Shown here: in pieces, positions 22,530 through 35,967 of the stretch
How the letters are laid out: each line of letters opens with the position of its first letter
How positions within the stretch are numbered: the first letter of the stretch is position 1
Source: Boesenbergia rotunda
Taxonomy: Eukaryota > Streptophyta > Magnoliopsida > Zingiberales > Zingiberaceae
DNA: 64,000 nt
Direction: 5' to 3'
NCBI GenBank assembly: GCA_024364735.1
Contig: JAGFNQ010004004.1
Location: forward strand, 62,001-126,000
Translations under genes and position numbers: made by a program
The notes under the pieces: model-generated
What the model saw: only the letters and a program-made list of their open reading frames with translations
Told to the model about the DNA's origin: nothing
Database searches by the model: none

Positions 22530-25500
22530 CTACAAACTCCCGTGCGATTTGATTGATGAAATGGATTGTGCTGAGGGGCTGTTGAGGTACCTCTCTCCGT
22601 TGCCAAATTGTGTCTTTCCACAAATTCTGTTCATGATTTCTTCACCAATATCGAAGAACCAGTCGTCGGGAGGAAGAACACTGCATAGAGCACAGACTAA
22701 TAATGAGTATTTCAATCAGAATCAAAAGAGTAGTTGCATAAGTTAGCATATGAAACCAAGAAAATTTGATGGTGATAACAAAGTTTATAAAATTAATGTC
22801 TAAAGACAAGCAACTGAAAAGTAAGATCAGAAGCTAAAAAGGTATACCTAGGGGGTATTTGGCTAAACTTATTAAAAATAACTTATAAGCTTGTACAACT
22901 TATAAGTTATTTAAGAAGCTTATAAGCTTTTTGGTCTTATTTTAAATATAAGCTGTTAAAGTGTTTGGATCAACTTATTTTAAACAACTTAAAGATATTG
23001 ATATGTTTGGTATTTAAGATCTTTTTATTAATAAAATTATCAAAAAGGATATAATACTGTTAATGTAATGTAAATAATTATATATATATATATAAACACA
23101 CGAAACTAGTTTACAATTTTATAATAAATGTTAAACTTATATAAGAAAATAAAACTATTTGATATTTTAGAAAATTTTAAAAATTTAATGATATCATTAA
23201 TATTTCAAATAAAAATTATAGTTAAAAATTGATCAATAACATATTTGACAAACTAAGTAGGAGAATTTGTGCGTCGGGGAGAGAAGAAATGGAAGGGAGT
23301 GTCGGAGATTTTGTGCATTAGGAAAAGAAAATGACAGAGTGCGTTGGGAAAAGAAGTTGGCGGAGAGAGAGTCATTAAGTTTGTAAAAATATATGGAGGA
23401 TAAGATGGGGATTAATAAAAATCTATAAGGATATTTTATAGAAGAAAATTGTTAGAATAAGATTTTTTTTAAAAAAATAAGTCTCTTTTATTTTTTTTAA
23501 AACAACTTATTTTGACCGCTTGTAAGCTATTTTAAAAAATTTTATCAAACATATTTAAAAATCTTATAAGTTTCAAAACAGCTTAAGCTGTTTTGTAGAG
23601 CTTATAAGCTCAGCCAAACACCCTCCTAGTCACCTATAGCAGGGTGTCATGCTAAGCATATTGTCATACCCAACTCAAAAACCATTAGACTAATGGAGCC
23701 AACCTTGGTCACAGGCTAAGAGTGTTCGAGTTGTGCCTAGCTGTTTGATTTTTCATTTAAATTTTTAACTCATAACATTCTAATTTATTATTAAATTTAT
23801 AAATAGTACAGAAAATATAGAAAAAATTTAAGGCATCTACAGGGGAAAGTTTTATGATTTTTTATCAATTTTGTTTGGTCATTTTGGTAAGTTTACAGCC
23901 AAAAGACCACAATGCTTCTATGGTTTTAATAGATAATAAACCGAAGTGATGCATAGGTAGATCAACCAAATAGTTAATCGATGAGAAAAGGATGAGCTCT
24001 AAAAGTCTATGTAGAGATATTCATACTCGAAAGCAAGATAAACATAGTAATTTCAAAATACTTGATGGTTAGTCTCTATATAGTTACCTGTCAGGATTCA
24101 TTCCAGTTGAAGAAAATGCAGCCATAGCTCTGTCAATGATCTCTACGATAACTTGATGAACATTCCGGGACAAGAATCGGCCTTGTCCAAAGAGGATCAC
24201 GAATTGCATATCAAGATAAAACTGAAATAGGTGTATCAACAACAAGTTTTAGAAGCAAAACAAAAGTTAAAAAACTAATTTTAGATTTCCCAGATTGGGA
24301 GGACATGAATACGACAAAATATAAGACCCAATACCTGTTGAAGGCCAAGCGGACCCAGAGGTCGGGGTCCTTGTTCAATTTCTTCCCAAAACCCATGATC
24401 TTCAGAAAGCCATAATATGACCGTCTCAGTGAGTCTAATCATTAACACGGTAGCAAATCTTTCCCTACCAACAAACATATCTGAGGCCATGCTTGCCATT
24501 CTACTTAATTTTGAATATAATTCCTATAAAAAAAGGGAAGCATTTATCATTTTTTCAGAGGGGAAAAAAACACTGACAAGCAAAAAACATGAACTAAAAA
24601 ACCCAGTTTGTTACAGAACCACACACAAAAGTTGCTGAAAAAACATTTACTTGTGAACATCAAGGATGGTTAAGAACTTCATCTTTTGACGAAGATATTC
24701 AGCTTCACAAGATTGTTTTTAGTGACTCGAATATTAGAACAGACACCACAAGATGTTGAGGCCACATGTTTGAAAATAAACAGTCCATCTTTGAAACCAC
24801 AATGAATAAGATGACACAACAGTCATCCATAAGTAGGAAGTGTGAACTACTGAAGTAGATAAATTAAAGATATAATTACAACAAACCTAAGAGAATGTAA
24901 TGGATTTCTAAAAATTGTTACAGCTACGTATACACCATTAACTTTACAAGATTCCTTTTCCTTAAGTATGAAATAAGCATGTCCTAAGGGGCAAAGGCAG
25001 ATGTGTCTAGTATATAGCTTGGTTTGACATTGATACAATTTTGTTCATTCAATCGATTAAAATAAAATTTTATCCACATGCAAAGTGCCTGAGCCAGCCA
25101 ACAATGTCTAAACCCTCCCTCATTTCAAAAAATTAATGATGTCTAAGCATATGCAAGGACTGAGACACTTAAGGCTTAGCCAGTTAAACATGTAGTGTGC
25201 CTATATTTATAGGAATGGGCATCCCCAATCTCAAAATATAAATTGTAGAGGCAAAGTGAAAATTTCTTTAGTTTTACTGGTTCACTTATTGGTTTGGATT
25301 GGTTTGAAAAATAGGACTAGTTTATGTTTCAATTCAGTGCTCATTTGAGAAGATAGTAACCATATTAAATTGAACCAACCGATACTATGTGTGTATATTA
25401 CAAATTTTTGTGTAAAAATGAAAAATATTTTGTTTTTTGTTTTTGGCTTTAATGGAAGTCCAATCAAAATCAGACCAATCAGTTTGGTTGGATTTAAAAG

Positions 25501-28500
25501 CTTATAGCTTTGAGTTTCCATTTAAAAATTTCTAACTATTTTGATTTGATTTGATTTGAAATTCCTTTAAAAATTCAGTAAATTGAGCCATGCCAACTCT
25601 TATGCATTTGTAGACTATGCTAATATGGTCAAATATACACAAAAGAACTTCTACATGTTTGAAACTTGTAATTAAAGCTAGCTTTAAAATTAACCCCTAA
25701 TAAAAATTCACTTACCACATCATCCAATCACATTTAGTATTCTTTTAAGTAATTTCTGAGAGACTGAAGCTACTGCAAAGGTTGAAACTTCTTTGGAGGA
25801 AATAATAGTCTTTAATTGTGGTGACTATTTTCAGTCTTTGCACAATGCCATAATGGAGGGTAAAATGGCAAGGAGCAGTGTATACATAATGGAGGATAAG
25901 TATTACCGTGCAATTCAAAAGTATCTGGATTATCAGCAAAAACAAAGGTACACAAATGCAATCGTGAGTAATTTTTTATTAAAAAGAAGTATCAAAGTTT
26001 TAGGATCATATTTTAGGAAGTAAAATTTGTAGGAAAACAAAGGTAGCTTAGAGAGCAGTTAGGAAGTTACTCTTATAAATGAATGTAAAAAACGTGTAAA
26101 TTAAATACCTGATATATTGGCGAAGGAGCCCACAAAATCTCGTCGTTGGAGTTCAAGTCCATACTTATGTACATTTCTGCAGTTATATTAGCTGCATCTT
26201 CTGTGAATATAAGATCAAGGGCATGATGCCTACAGAAACTATCTCGTAATCTATCGACAGATCGCTGCAACTTCTTTTTCCATTCTCTTTGTTCTGGAAG
26301 ACGATTGTTTCGTTCCGACCCTTTTTTTCGTGAATCATCGATTCCACCAATCTGGTAAGTGGGAGAAAGTTTTAGTATTGCTCGAGGGAGCAACTCCTCT
26401 GCTAAAAGAGATGCATTGGCTAGTAGAGCCAACTGTTGGCTCTCAGTTTCTGCTATTCGAACAAGTCGATTCACATGAACATCCAAATTTGCCTCATCTT
26501 CAATTGAACCTGGCAATGCATTTATCAGCAGACTTATATATGCATTGAAGACGTTTAGAAGACCGTCCAGGGTGGATCCCCCTAATTGCATGCTTAAAAG
26601 TGGCCCTACATCCTCGAAAAAATCCTGCAAATTGATTCAGTATATATATATGAAAAGAACTTAAATTCATTGGAATAGATAGCAAATCAGGAGAAATTTT
26701 ACAGCTCCTGTTTTCATTGAGGAACTGGAACCAGACACTAGAGAAACATCTGGTGAATTAAACTAAGCTCAGGTAAAACACCCAAGCACCTTAAATCTTC
26801 TTGATAGGCAATTGTTTTGGCATTTTCCAAGGGATCGCCTTAGGTGAGAGCATAACCGTCAGGGAGTCCTTTCTTGGGGGAAAAAATTAAAAATTTTAAC
26901 ACACTCAGTAGGAAAGAGCCACTTAATAGCTACTATTATCGTTACAAGGAACCTATATGTTTATTCAACATAAAAGTTCACCATTTAATACAAGATATCT
27001 GTCGGTGCCAAACAACACAACAACAAATTCAACTATGAGCAACAAAACATCAGAAAATATTTCATATTTTAGTGTGAGTGACAATTTTCAATTTTTTTAT
27101 CGTTCTTAATATAGGTTAGTAGTATTGGATATACACCTTAATCATAGTATCAATAGAAGAAAAATATACACAACTCCTAGAATTAAATGGTGGAAGTTAA
27201 AGGATGGGAAGCAAAACATATTTAAGGAAAAGGTAAGAGTACAAAAATTAGGTGAAATATACAGTGATTCTAATACGACATGGGATAAGATGGTATCAAA
27301 GTTGAAAATGGTAGTCAATAGTGTACTTGTGAAGTTAAAGGGGCATGCACGACCAGTAAGGAATCATGATGGTGGAATGAGAAAGTACAGAAGAAAGTGA
27401 AGGAAAAGCAAATAGCCTATAAGGAATTATATATTTGTAAGAATAAGGAAAACTTAAAAAAAATGTACAATAGCCAAAAAAGAGACTAAGAAAATAGTGA
27501 ATGAAGTAAAAAATAAAATTTTTGAACGATTATATTGAAGCTTGGATACAAAAGAAGGAGAAAGAGACATTTATAGAATCAAGGTAGTTAAAATCGGGAT
27601 TTTAACTTGAATCGGAAGGGGAACTTAAAATCGTAAATCTTAAAATTGTAAATCGTATCGTAAGATTTTATAAAAATCCTATATATATGCATATAAAATT
27701 ATAGTCATATATATATGCATGTAAAATAACCTAAATAATAAAAAAAACTTTTAAATCACTAAATAAACTTAAATAAACTTATATTCATAATCAATATTAC
27801 ATTAGCAATGTCATCCATAGCCACAAAATAGTGAAAAAAAAACATAATAACTTCATTTAGAAAGGTTCCACTGGCCATCTAATTATAGAATCTAGATGCC
27901 TAATCTATAAATCTAAAAAATATGACACATTAAAATCATAAAGTTCTACCATTTGATCCTCATCTTCCTCCCCACTAGCTTCATCATCAAAATCCATCAT
28001 ATCACCATCACCAAAGTAGCGACGCCAAAGTCCCGCAGCAGGGATGCGCAGCTTAGGGACGTTGAAGATGCAGCGACGCACGAAGATGAGGGACGAGATG
28101 CGATTAGGGCATACAAAAAATAGAGAACCGGATTTTTTTTAAATAGATCGGGATCCAACGAAAAAAAGGATTTTTTCAGAATCGTTAAAATCGCATCTGA
28201 ATTGTAAAATCATGATTTTAACCCTTAAAATCGCGATTTCAAAACGATTTTAACAATATACGATTTTAACTAAGATTTAAATCATTCGGGGGCCAAAAAT
28301 CGTAAAATCGTAAGATTTTACGATTAAAATCGCGATTTTAACTACTATGTATAGAATAGTTAAAGTGAAAGAGAGGAAAACAAGAGATCTTATCCAAATA
28401 AGATTTATTAAAGATGAATGCAATATGGTACTAATAAATGATGGAGAAATAAAAGGGCGGTGGAAGATATTTTTTATCAACTTTATAATGAAGGTTTAGG

Positions 28501-31500
28501 TGACCAACTTAACTTAGGCAATTTAAATAGGTCAAATGAGTATAGAAATTTAAATTTTTATTGTAGAATTCAAACTTCAGAAGTAGAATAAGCTTTAAAA
28601 GGGATGTAAAATGGAAAATCCATGGGACCATATGATATCCCAATAGAGGTATGAAAGTGCTTAGGGAAATAAGGTGTTGAATGACTTACAATTTTTTTTT
28701 TAATCTGATATTGAAAACGAAAAAATGTCTAATCAATGGAGGGTAAGTACTCTAATTCCCTTAAACAAAGGAGACATGTAAAATTATGCAAACTATAGGA
28801 GTATTAAACTAATGAATCATACCATAAAACTTTGGGAAAGAGTAATAGAAAAAAGATTAAGGAAGGAGACCACGGTGACTAAAAATTAATTTGGATTCAT
28901 GCATGGAAGGTCGACAATAGAAGTACATCTTCTCAGACAACTAACTGAAAAATATCGGGAGCAAAAGCAAGATCTACACATGATATTCATTGACTTAGAA
29001 AAAGCTTATGATAGGATTCCAAAGAAATTATCTGGAGAATTTTAAAAAAGAAAGATGTTAGTGTAACATATATTGAACTAATTAAGGATAGGTACGAGGA
29101 TGCAACGATTAAAGTGAAGACTTAGGGTTACATCAAGGATCAACTCTAAATCCCTATCTTTTTACACTAATCATGGACGAACTCACTGGAAACATTCAAG
29201 ATACAGTACCATGATATATGTTGTTTGCAGATGATATTGTTTTAATAGATAAGATATGTGAAGGGGTAAATGCTAAACTAAAAACTCGACGGAAAACACT
29301 AGAAGTGAAAGATTTTAGGCTTAATAAAGACATAATATATGGAATTTAAGTTTAGCAATATTAGACGTAATGAGATAATTGTCAAGATAAGAGATGACGA
29401 GTTGTCTGGACTGAGAGCTTTAAGTATTTATGATCAATTTTGCAAAATGATGGAAGGATTGCTAGAGATGTCTTACATAGAATACAAGCAGGATAGTTAA
29501 AATGGAGGTTAGCGTCAGGTATTTTATGTGATCGTAAAGTACCCATAAAATATAAAAGGAAGTTCTGCAAAACGACAATTAGACCTGCTATGTTATATGA
29601 TGTTGAATGTTGGGTTATGACTTGGGCACATGAGCAGAAAATGAAAGTTGTAGAGATAAGAATATTAAGGTAGCTGTGTGGACATGCAAGGATGGACAGA
29701 ATAAGAAATGAGAACATTAGAGAGAAAGTCGGAGTTGCATCTATTGATGAAAAACTTCGAGAGACATATTTAAGATAGTATGGACATGTACTTAAACGGT
29801 TAATAAATGCCCTTGAAAGGCGATGTGAAACTATAACAAATATGCACATCAAACGAGGAAGAGGAAGACAAAAAAGATTTGGTTAGAAATAATAAAACAA
29901 GATAAAATTTATTTAAATATAGATGATGATATAATAAGGGGCAGAGCTCAATGGCATGAAGACTTGGTTAGCTTCTACCTCCTATTACTTTCTCTCTTTA
30001 ACATAGAACTATAGTTAACCACATAAGTTTCCTCACTTTTTCCAACATTGCTCCCCTTTTATCCTTTTCTCATGACTAAAAACATTAAGAAAATCATCCA
30101 TAAAACAAATTCATAACATCAATCATCAAACTGAGAATGCAACTGGCTTAGCATTTGTTAAAATCTGCATTTTCTTCCTTAAAGTTACAACTCTAAAGAC
30201 CAAAGAACTTACAAGGAAAAGTTGGCTAAACAACTAAAATAACGGGATTATATATTATCAACTATCAAAAGATCAAATTAAGACCATGATAATCAACTCA
30301 TTCTTCAATTTATATGTTGATAATCACTTTATATTGGCTTCTCTTTTTCACATTTATATATATAAAAAGGAAACTTTACTGTATTCTACAATTTTTTTTA
30401 AGGCAAGTGTCTATCATCTCATTCTTCAATCAATGTGAAACCCCAAGCAATGCACCGACCCCATCTATTATTCAATCTGCTGGTTTGAGGGAATAAGAGA
30501 TAAACTATCATCTGTTTTAGCACAGATTTGATAATGAATATGGCATGCCAGGCACTCAAATTTAGTAACACTTGTTACATTTTCTAAAACTACGATAGTA
30601 TGTATTTGTTAAAGCAACCATTCAATGCAGAAGTCCTAAAATGCCAAAAAAGCTGGATATTTAAGATTCATTTCTCCACCTTAGCTTGAACATTTAATTT
30701 ATTTCAGTTTCATGCTTACCCAATTCTGGCCATATTATCTAATAAACAGGATCATATTTCCAATTTGTAAGGACTAATACACTTCTAGGTAAAGTTTAAT
30801 AAAATGTCACAAGACATCTAACCAGTGTCACAGGATTGTACTTCAGATGCATGTGAATTAGTTGAGATGTTTATCATAGTATAGTTCAAATTATATGTTA
30901 TTTTAATTGTTTATATTTTATAAACTCAATATGAATGTTTGCATACTAATTATCCTAGCCAGTTGAATATGCTTCTCACTAGAAGATACAAAAGTGCTAT
31001 AGTCACAAATAACAAATGGTGTGCAAAGAAGAACCTTAGATAATCAGTTTAAGTCACCTGAACCATTGCATAAAATTGATGCCCACTGCTTGAAAGTTTG
31101 GGTTGGTTACCCACAAATGTAGTAGATGTTTTATTTGATGCAAGTGAACCTGCAGGTGGAAAAGTAAGTACCCACTCATCTGCAGCTGCTAAGGCAGCGG
31201 TACTTTCTTCAATTCGTCTTAAATTAGCACTCAGTGCTTGTTCAACACTAGGTCTAAAAAGTCTCATCAGAACAGAAGAAAGTGACAACCTCCCATGAGC
31301 TTCAAGCAAGGAACAATGTCCAATGGCTATCTGGACACACTCTGCAGCAGCTCGTAAGCCTCCAGCAGCAGCTGCTGAGGCTAATGCATGTCTCTTAACA
31401 AGATGCGCAAAGGTCTCTGTTTGTTTTGTAGACCACACAACCAGTTCTGAAGCATACTCATCACCAAAGACTGCTTGAGAATCATTCAAAGCTTGACCAA

Positions 31501-34500
31501 TAGTAGAAAATACTAGCTGTGATAGAGCTGCAGTATATGCTCCTCCATGGGACATACTGGTGGGATGAAAAGCTTGCATGTTGTACTGAAGCCTCTGATA
31601 ATGGGCAGTAAGCAATAAGCTATGAGCACGAGGACCATCACCAAGTCTTTTGAGAGCTGCAGAAGCTTCTCGAAGCTCAACCCCACAAGTAGAAGATTGA
31701 CAAGAAGCTTCAGCAAGCTGATCAGCTAATTTCTTACGATGTTTAGAAATGGTGTTCTTCAACAATGAAAGTTCATGAGTACCTATAGCCTGCTTTTGTT
31801 TTGCTTCTGCAACTAGTTTTTCTGCTTCATTGAGGGAATCTAAAGCTTCATCAACTCTCCTTTCAGCTAATAGAACTTCTAGCCTATCAGGAAACTCCTT
31901 TGCCCACTTCTCGAGATCTGAAGGTTCTTCATCTTCCACATTAGATATGTCATATTCTCCACTGCCTTCATAACCTTCTTGCAGGGAATCAATGTTAATA
32001 CCTTCAGCTAACCCATGGATTAAACCTGTCTGAGCACCAAGAAAATTCTTGATAGACAAAAGTTCACCTTCTAGATCAGATATTTCCTTGGATGTTCTGC
32101 ATTTGACATATTGAAATATGGAAATGAGTCTCCTTTGATATTTGAGCATCTTATTGTAGTAAAAATGCTATTAACGGAACATATTAAATGAAATCGCCTT
32201 CTAGATCAGGTAGTTAAAGGACTGACCAATGAACCAAACATTATCACCAACAAGAATCATTAAAAAATTTAAAATGAATATGACTAGTAAAGGTGACAAT
32301 CAGACCAGTACTTGCAAGGTGGCATAATGCATAGAGATATAGAATAGCATTAAATTTTGATGTTTGAGTAGTGGTCATAATGCATGGCCATGTATATGTT
32401 TGACTATATATTAGATAGACAATAATTGGTTCGTCCAAAAAAGAATTATTAGTTTTAAAGGTTTTGAATTTCTTCATAGTGATCATACTATTTTTTTTTT
32501 GTAATATTTCTCATTGTTTTAGTTGTTATTATATAATTTAAAAAATCAATACTTTTTAATAATGCATCAAATAATGATTCTGTATTTACTTTAATAAAAA
32601 ATTTTAATTTAATCATGGGAGATAAGTTTTTTTACATCTATTATGTTTTTTCTAATTTCTTAATTTTTCATATATTTTCTATTTTAAAAAATATTCCTTA
32701 TTTTTTTTATGTTTTTATGTTTTTCTGTTTTTTATTTTAAACTTTCATTTTTTTAATATAAATTGCCCCCACAAGCCTAGGCACATGCCAACTGAAACCA
32801 AGAGCTAGCCAAGCACAAGCCAACTAGGACCAGGACGACCAATCCAGACACGTGCCAACTAGCCCAGGCCTATGTCGGGCTGCCAACTGTGATAATTTGT
32901 GTTAAGCTAGACTCGACACAACACATAAACGAGCAGACTAGGCTTAGATTGTACTTGGTCGGTTCGGTCAACCCATTTTTGACACCTTTACTTAAGAATG
33001 TTCTATCACATTTTTCCATGCCAGCCAAATATCACTAGTGGTTCTAGAACTAATGCATATAAATCGGTTAGATAATATCATAGTCGAAATAGAACAACTT
33101 ACTTATGTAGTGTACAACTCAAAAATTTTATCGTCTTAAAAGGACCAACTTGACTAAATCAATTATTTAAATTTATTTATATGGGTTAAATGAATTAACT
33201 GATCCTCTTTTGCAAACATATAGTGTTAGGAAGAATTAGAAAAACAACAGACAGGATTTCTCCAGGGATGCCATTTAGAACTCATTTCCTCTTTTGTAAG
33301 TAGAATACTTGCAAAAGTGGATTCTAATCGGTTGATAAAAATATATGTTGGAGGTCATAGCAAAAAAATTAAATTTTTAGTGTGAGACCTATCTGTCATC
33401 TCTTAAAAAGTATAAGTTTCCTGAATTTATTTAGATTTTCTGTAGAACAAAAATTGAAAAGAACTTCAAGTGAACAAATTTAAGTTAATTTTCCATGCCA
33501 CAAAATCTGTTGACCAAAATGTCAGTATGCTATTCATTAAGAAAGAACATGCTAAGATGAAACAATTTCTAATAAAACATGTTAAGATGGAACAACATGC
33601 AATTTTAATATGTTGTTTCTGTGATATTTCCATGCAGGCAACACCATTGAAGATAACACACTCATCAATATCCTCATCTCTATCATGTCAACAACTTCAT
33701 TATGCTATTTGGAATCGTTGAATATGTGATCTTGTATACTTCTCCCTTGATAAAAAAAAATGTCTTAAGAGGTGAACGATCACTTAACCGCTCAACATTT
33801 TAACCACGTTAGCTGTCAAAAACTCAATGTGTTTACCCCTGGCAAGTTACTATAAACTGTTATTATTCAACTGAAGACCTTACATATTCAAGTGTTTCAT
33901 TTTAAGAAGTATCTATGTAAAGATGCAACACTTTATTACCATGCCCATATTTAGTGCTTACAAGATGAACCATCAGGTTCAAGCAGACAATAGCTATGTA
34001 TTATTTTTTTTTCGTGAGCCACTTTTTATGATCTTACCATTTTTCTGAATCCAAGATTATATTTTGAATTTATCTTATCATAAATTGGGTAAACTTTTCT
34101 TTAAATTAATTGTCACTATACCTCATGTTCCATACATGGGAACTGACGGAGCAACAACAACAGGCTATAACATGCTTTTCTATCGTTCTTACTTTTCTGG
34201 ATATCTTAACATTTAAAACTTAGATTCAACAGTTAAAATGATTGCATCAGAAACAAAAGAATAATGGCATCCTATTCCAAATATTCAAAGTTTGATACAA
34301 CATTTGCACAAACAACGATTAAAATTTACCAAGCAAACAACTTGATCATTAATAAAGTGGCAGATCCTAAAAATAATAATAAATAATCTTTTAAAAGTTT
34401 TATAGAAGTTCCAACTGGAATGATCCATGAAAATAATACACCAAGAAAGAGGTTGAATAATATTTCAGCTCACCTTATGAATGCTGCGTAGTTTGCATAA

Positions 34501-35440
34501 ACACTTTTACGCATTTCTTCAGCAGAAGCCTTCTTTAGATCTTGCAAATAGTTGCATAATTGTTTCAATTCCTGAAGAGTAGTTAAAAGATTCAAAATAC
34601 GCATCATTGACCATGCCTCAATGGTTAAAGTTACAGGCACACACATATATTTTGTGTTGTCTGAACCAAGAACCCTCTCTATCCATATATGTTTCAAATT
34701 TGTAGTGCTAAGTAAATGGCATGTTGATTTAAAACATTTTTCATGTCCACTAAACTAAAAACTCGTTGAGTGATTCACTGTTCTAATGTGTCAACTATTA
34801 CCGGACAAGACTACTCTTTCTAACCTCTAATAATGCTCCAATGAGTCTCTAAAGTGTAAAAGCAAGCCTATAATATCACTCCAAACATACAAAAGTTGCC
34901 AAACCACAGTATATATTTTTACAAACATATTAAGAACAAGATAAATTACTCTGAAAATGATGAATAATTAACTAAACATTTTCCCAGCAGAGAATCTTTT
35001 TATCCTTAAACTAATTAGTTGATTGACAACAAGTTTTCAATGCAGAATCATTCGTGAACAATAAGTTCCGAGAAAATACAATGCAAATGTTTCGTTATCA
35101 TCTCGTTAAGGAAGACAAAAATTAAAAACCGTATCATCTTATGGGCCAACAATGTCGACCAAATCAGGGCAAGAGGAAAGAAGGAAACATGCTTGTCTTG
35201 AAACTAACATAGAAAGGAATTCTAACAAACAAAAAAGGTGACCTTTTCGTTGATCATCGGGCATTTGGACTGCACGTAGGCATCGGGCGCGAAATTCTCA
35301 GTCTTGAAGATCTTCAACTTATCGGCGAGCAGGACTCCGGGATCCTGCTCGGATCCACCCCCATTTGCCTGGGCCGCCGCTGGTCCCATCGGCCCGGACG
35401 GGGCCGAGGCCCTGGATCGAGACGACTTCACGGAAGTCAT
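22530..35440 (-). CDS. EXO84B: EXO84-like exocyst complex subunit (EXO84B type)
   Basis: The exocyst tethers secretory vesicles at the plasma membrane; in plants EXO84B is needed for polar secretion and cell-plate work (family knowledge). Exons on minus: 35440-35243, 34571-34474, 32096-31058, 26624-26109, 24523-24335, 24221-24088, 22680-22530. All introns are GT-AG and the frame is kept, giving about 774 residues; from memory Arabidopsis EXO84B is about 750. Marks: DAYVQSKCPMINEK at the end of exon 1, EEMRKSVYANYAAFIR (exon 2), TSKEISDLEGEL (exon 3, start of the helical N-terminal region), LKRLGDGPRAHSLLL, QDFFEDVGPLLSMQLG (exon 4), MFVGRERFATVLMIRLTE (exon 5), FYLDMQFVILFGQGRF (exon 6), SAQSISSIKSHGSL at the C terminus. 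The N terminus is Ser/Ala/Gly-rich. No frame break is seen, so the gene looks functional. Long introns carry transposons. UTRs could not be delimited. The EXO84B rather than EXO84A/C label rests on remembered similarity. Confidence 0.93.
22681..24087 (-). other. EXO84 intron 6 with foldback element
   Basis: GT at 24087-24086 and AG at 22682-22681. More than half of it is the inverted-repeat element at 22848-23629. The rest is AT-rich without coding sequence. Confidence 0.8.
22848..23629. mobile_element. Foldback MITE, hAT-like termini
   Basis: The ends are CTAGGGGGTATTTGGCT and AGCCAAACACCCTCCTAG, imperfect inverted repeats. Further inward, 'aacttataagct' and 'agcttataagc' also pair. No transposase is present. 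The wording of the ends recalls plant hAT-type MITEs. I found no convincing 8-bp target duplication. Confidence 0.65.
24524..26108 (-). other. EXO84 intron 4
   Basis: AT-rich intron of 1585 bases. A 76-codon plus-strand frame at 25793-26023 matches nothing I recognise and is probably chance. A stretch rich in 'ttggtttgga' and 'tgatttgatttgat' lies at 25270-25570. Confidence 0.75.
27110..29985 (+). pseudogene. Decayed non-LTR retrotransposon (LINE) reverse transcriptase
   Basis: Plus-strand fragments in shifting frames follow the order of a plant LINE ORF2: RIKWWKLKDGKQNIFKEKV (27180), KGRWKIFF (28455), GKSMGPYDIPIEV (28615), FGFMHGRSTIEVHLLRQL (28893), MIFIDLEKAYDRIP (28980), a block with LHQGSTLNPYLFTLIMDEL (29130-29185), catalytic MLFADDIVLI (29217) and a C-terminal part resembling GHVLKRxxxxxxRRCE and RGRGRQKKTW. 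Stops and frameshifts are frequent and the endonuclease part is absent. Clade (RTE or Jockey-like) is uncertain. It sits antisense in EXO84 intron 3. Confidence 0.75.
27580..28349. mobile_element. hAT-type MITE with 8-bp target duplication
   Basis: TATAGAAT occurs at 27572-27579 and 28350-28357. The ends read CAAGGTAGTTAAAATCGGG and, inverted, CATAGTAGTTAAAATCGCG: terminal repeats of about 26 bases with the CAxxG start of hAT elements. Removing the insert together with one duplication restores the LINE frame across the site (KERDIYRI followed by VKVKERKT). Minus-strand sequence at 28020-27910 (WRRYFGDGDMMDFDDE, then an acidic stretch) may be a scrap of transposase C terminus. Next to it lies a GC-rich segment at 28020-28110. 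Confidence 0.85.
32097..34473 (-). other. EXO84 intron 2
   Basis: AT-rich intron of 2.4 kb without coding sequence. A T-rich stretch at 32500-32760 is followed by a GC-richer 32764-32985 with repeated 'gccaactagg'-type words, perhaps a transposon scrap. Confidence 0.75.
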
Positions 35441-35967
35441 CCTTGCTTCCCCGATCCAAATCTTAAAATCTCAACCAAATCCAAATCTCGATCTCCCTTA
35501 TCCACCTCTTCCTCTTCAAAATCCAATCCAATCCCCTCAAAAACTTTAAAAAATCGGATCTCCGATGGTTAACCTCTAAAATGGAACCAACCGGTCGCTC
35601 AAAATCTCGATTACGAAGACAAACCAATGAGGTAAAGAAGGTAGAAACCGAGCGTATGCCGGCAGCGATTCCACTGGCGCCCGCCCCGCCCCGCCCCGAG
35701 ATCGTTTGCCTCCCCGTCGTCAATCGAGGAGTTTCCAGAGTCGAGCCAAGCGAGCGGCACCGACGTCCTTTTAGTCCCATTTTAGATGTCTGGTACAATA
35801 CACATATTTAATTTATAGTTTTCCATTAAGGTACATACAATTTCAAATTTTAAATTAAGGAATTTGAAATTAAGAATGTAGCAACTAGAATATCGTAACT
35901 ATTAAGATTTCATAACTATTATAATATATACATTAAATATTGATCAACAATAACATTCAATAACATT
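35441..35967 (-). promoter_or_regulatory. Upstream region of EXO84
   Basis: 5' leader and promoter candidate. 35590-35790 is GC-rich with 'cccgccccgccccg'. Open frames on both strands here show no recognisable protein. No clear TATA box is apparent. Confidence 0.4.

Larger units (their letters stand above)
26625..31057 (-). other. EXO84 intron 3 (4.4 kb) with nested transposons
   Basis: GT at 31057-31056, AG at 26626-26625. About two thirds is the antisense LINE at 27110-29985 with its nested MITE. 29990-31050 is AT-rich and shows nothing else. Confidence 0.8.

Noticed and set aside
22840..23640. 8-bp target duplication for the foldback element
   Set aside because: The flanks (GGTATAC and TCACCTAT) do not match; the CTAG at both ends is part of the palindromic termini.
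25793..26023. A 76-codon plus-strand frame in EXO84 intron 4
   Set aside because: No domain recognised, antisense to the gene and inside an intron with proven splice sites; probably chance.
22530..35440. COG complex subunit as identity of the host gene
   Set aside because: The motifs (VQSKCxxINEK, MRKSVYANYAAFIRTSKEISDLEGEL split by an intron, DFFEDVGPLLSMQLG) fit EXO84; remembered COG7 does not share them.
35463..35811. Frames of 76-111 codons upstream of EXO84 on both strands
   Set aside because: GC-rich promoter and leader; no recognisable protein and no splice link to exon 1 needed, since exon 1 has its own ATG.
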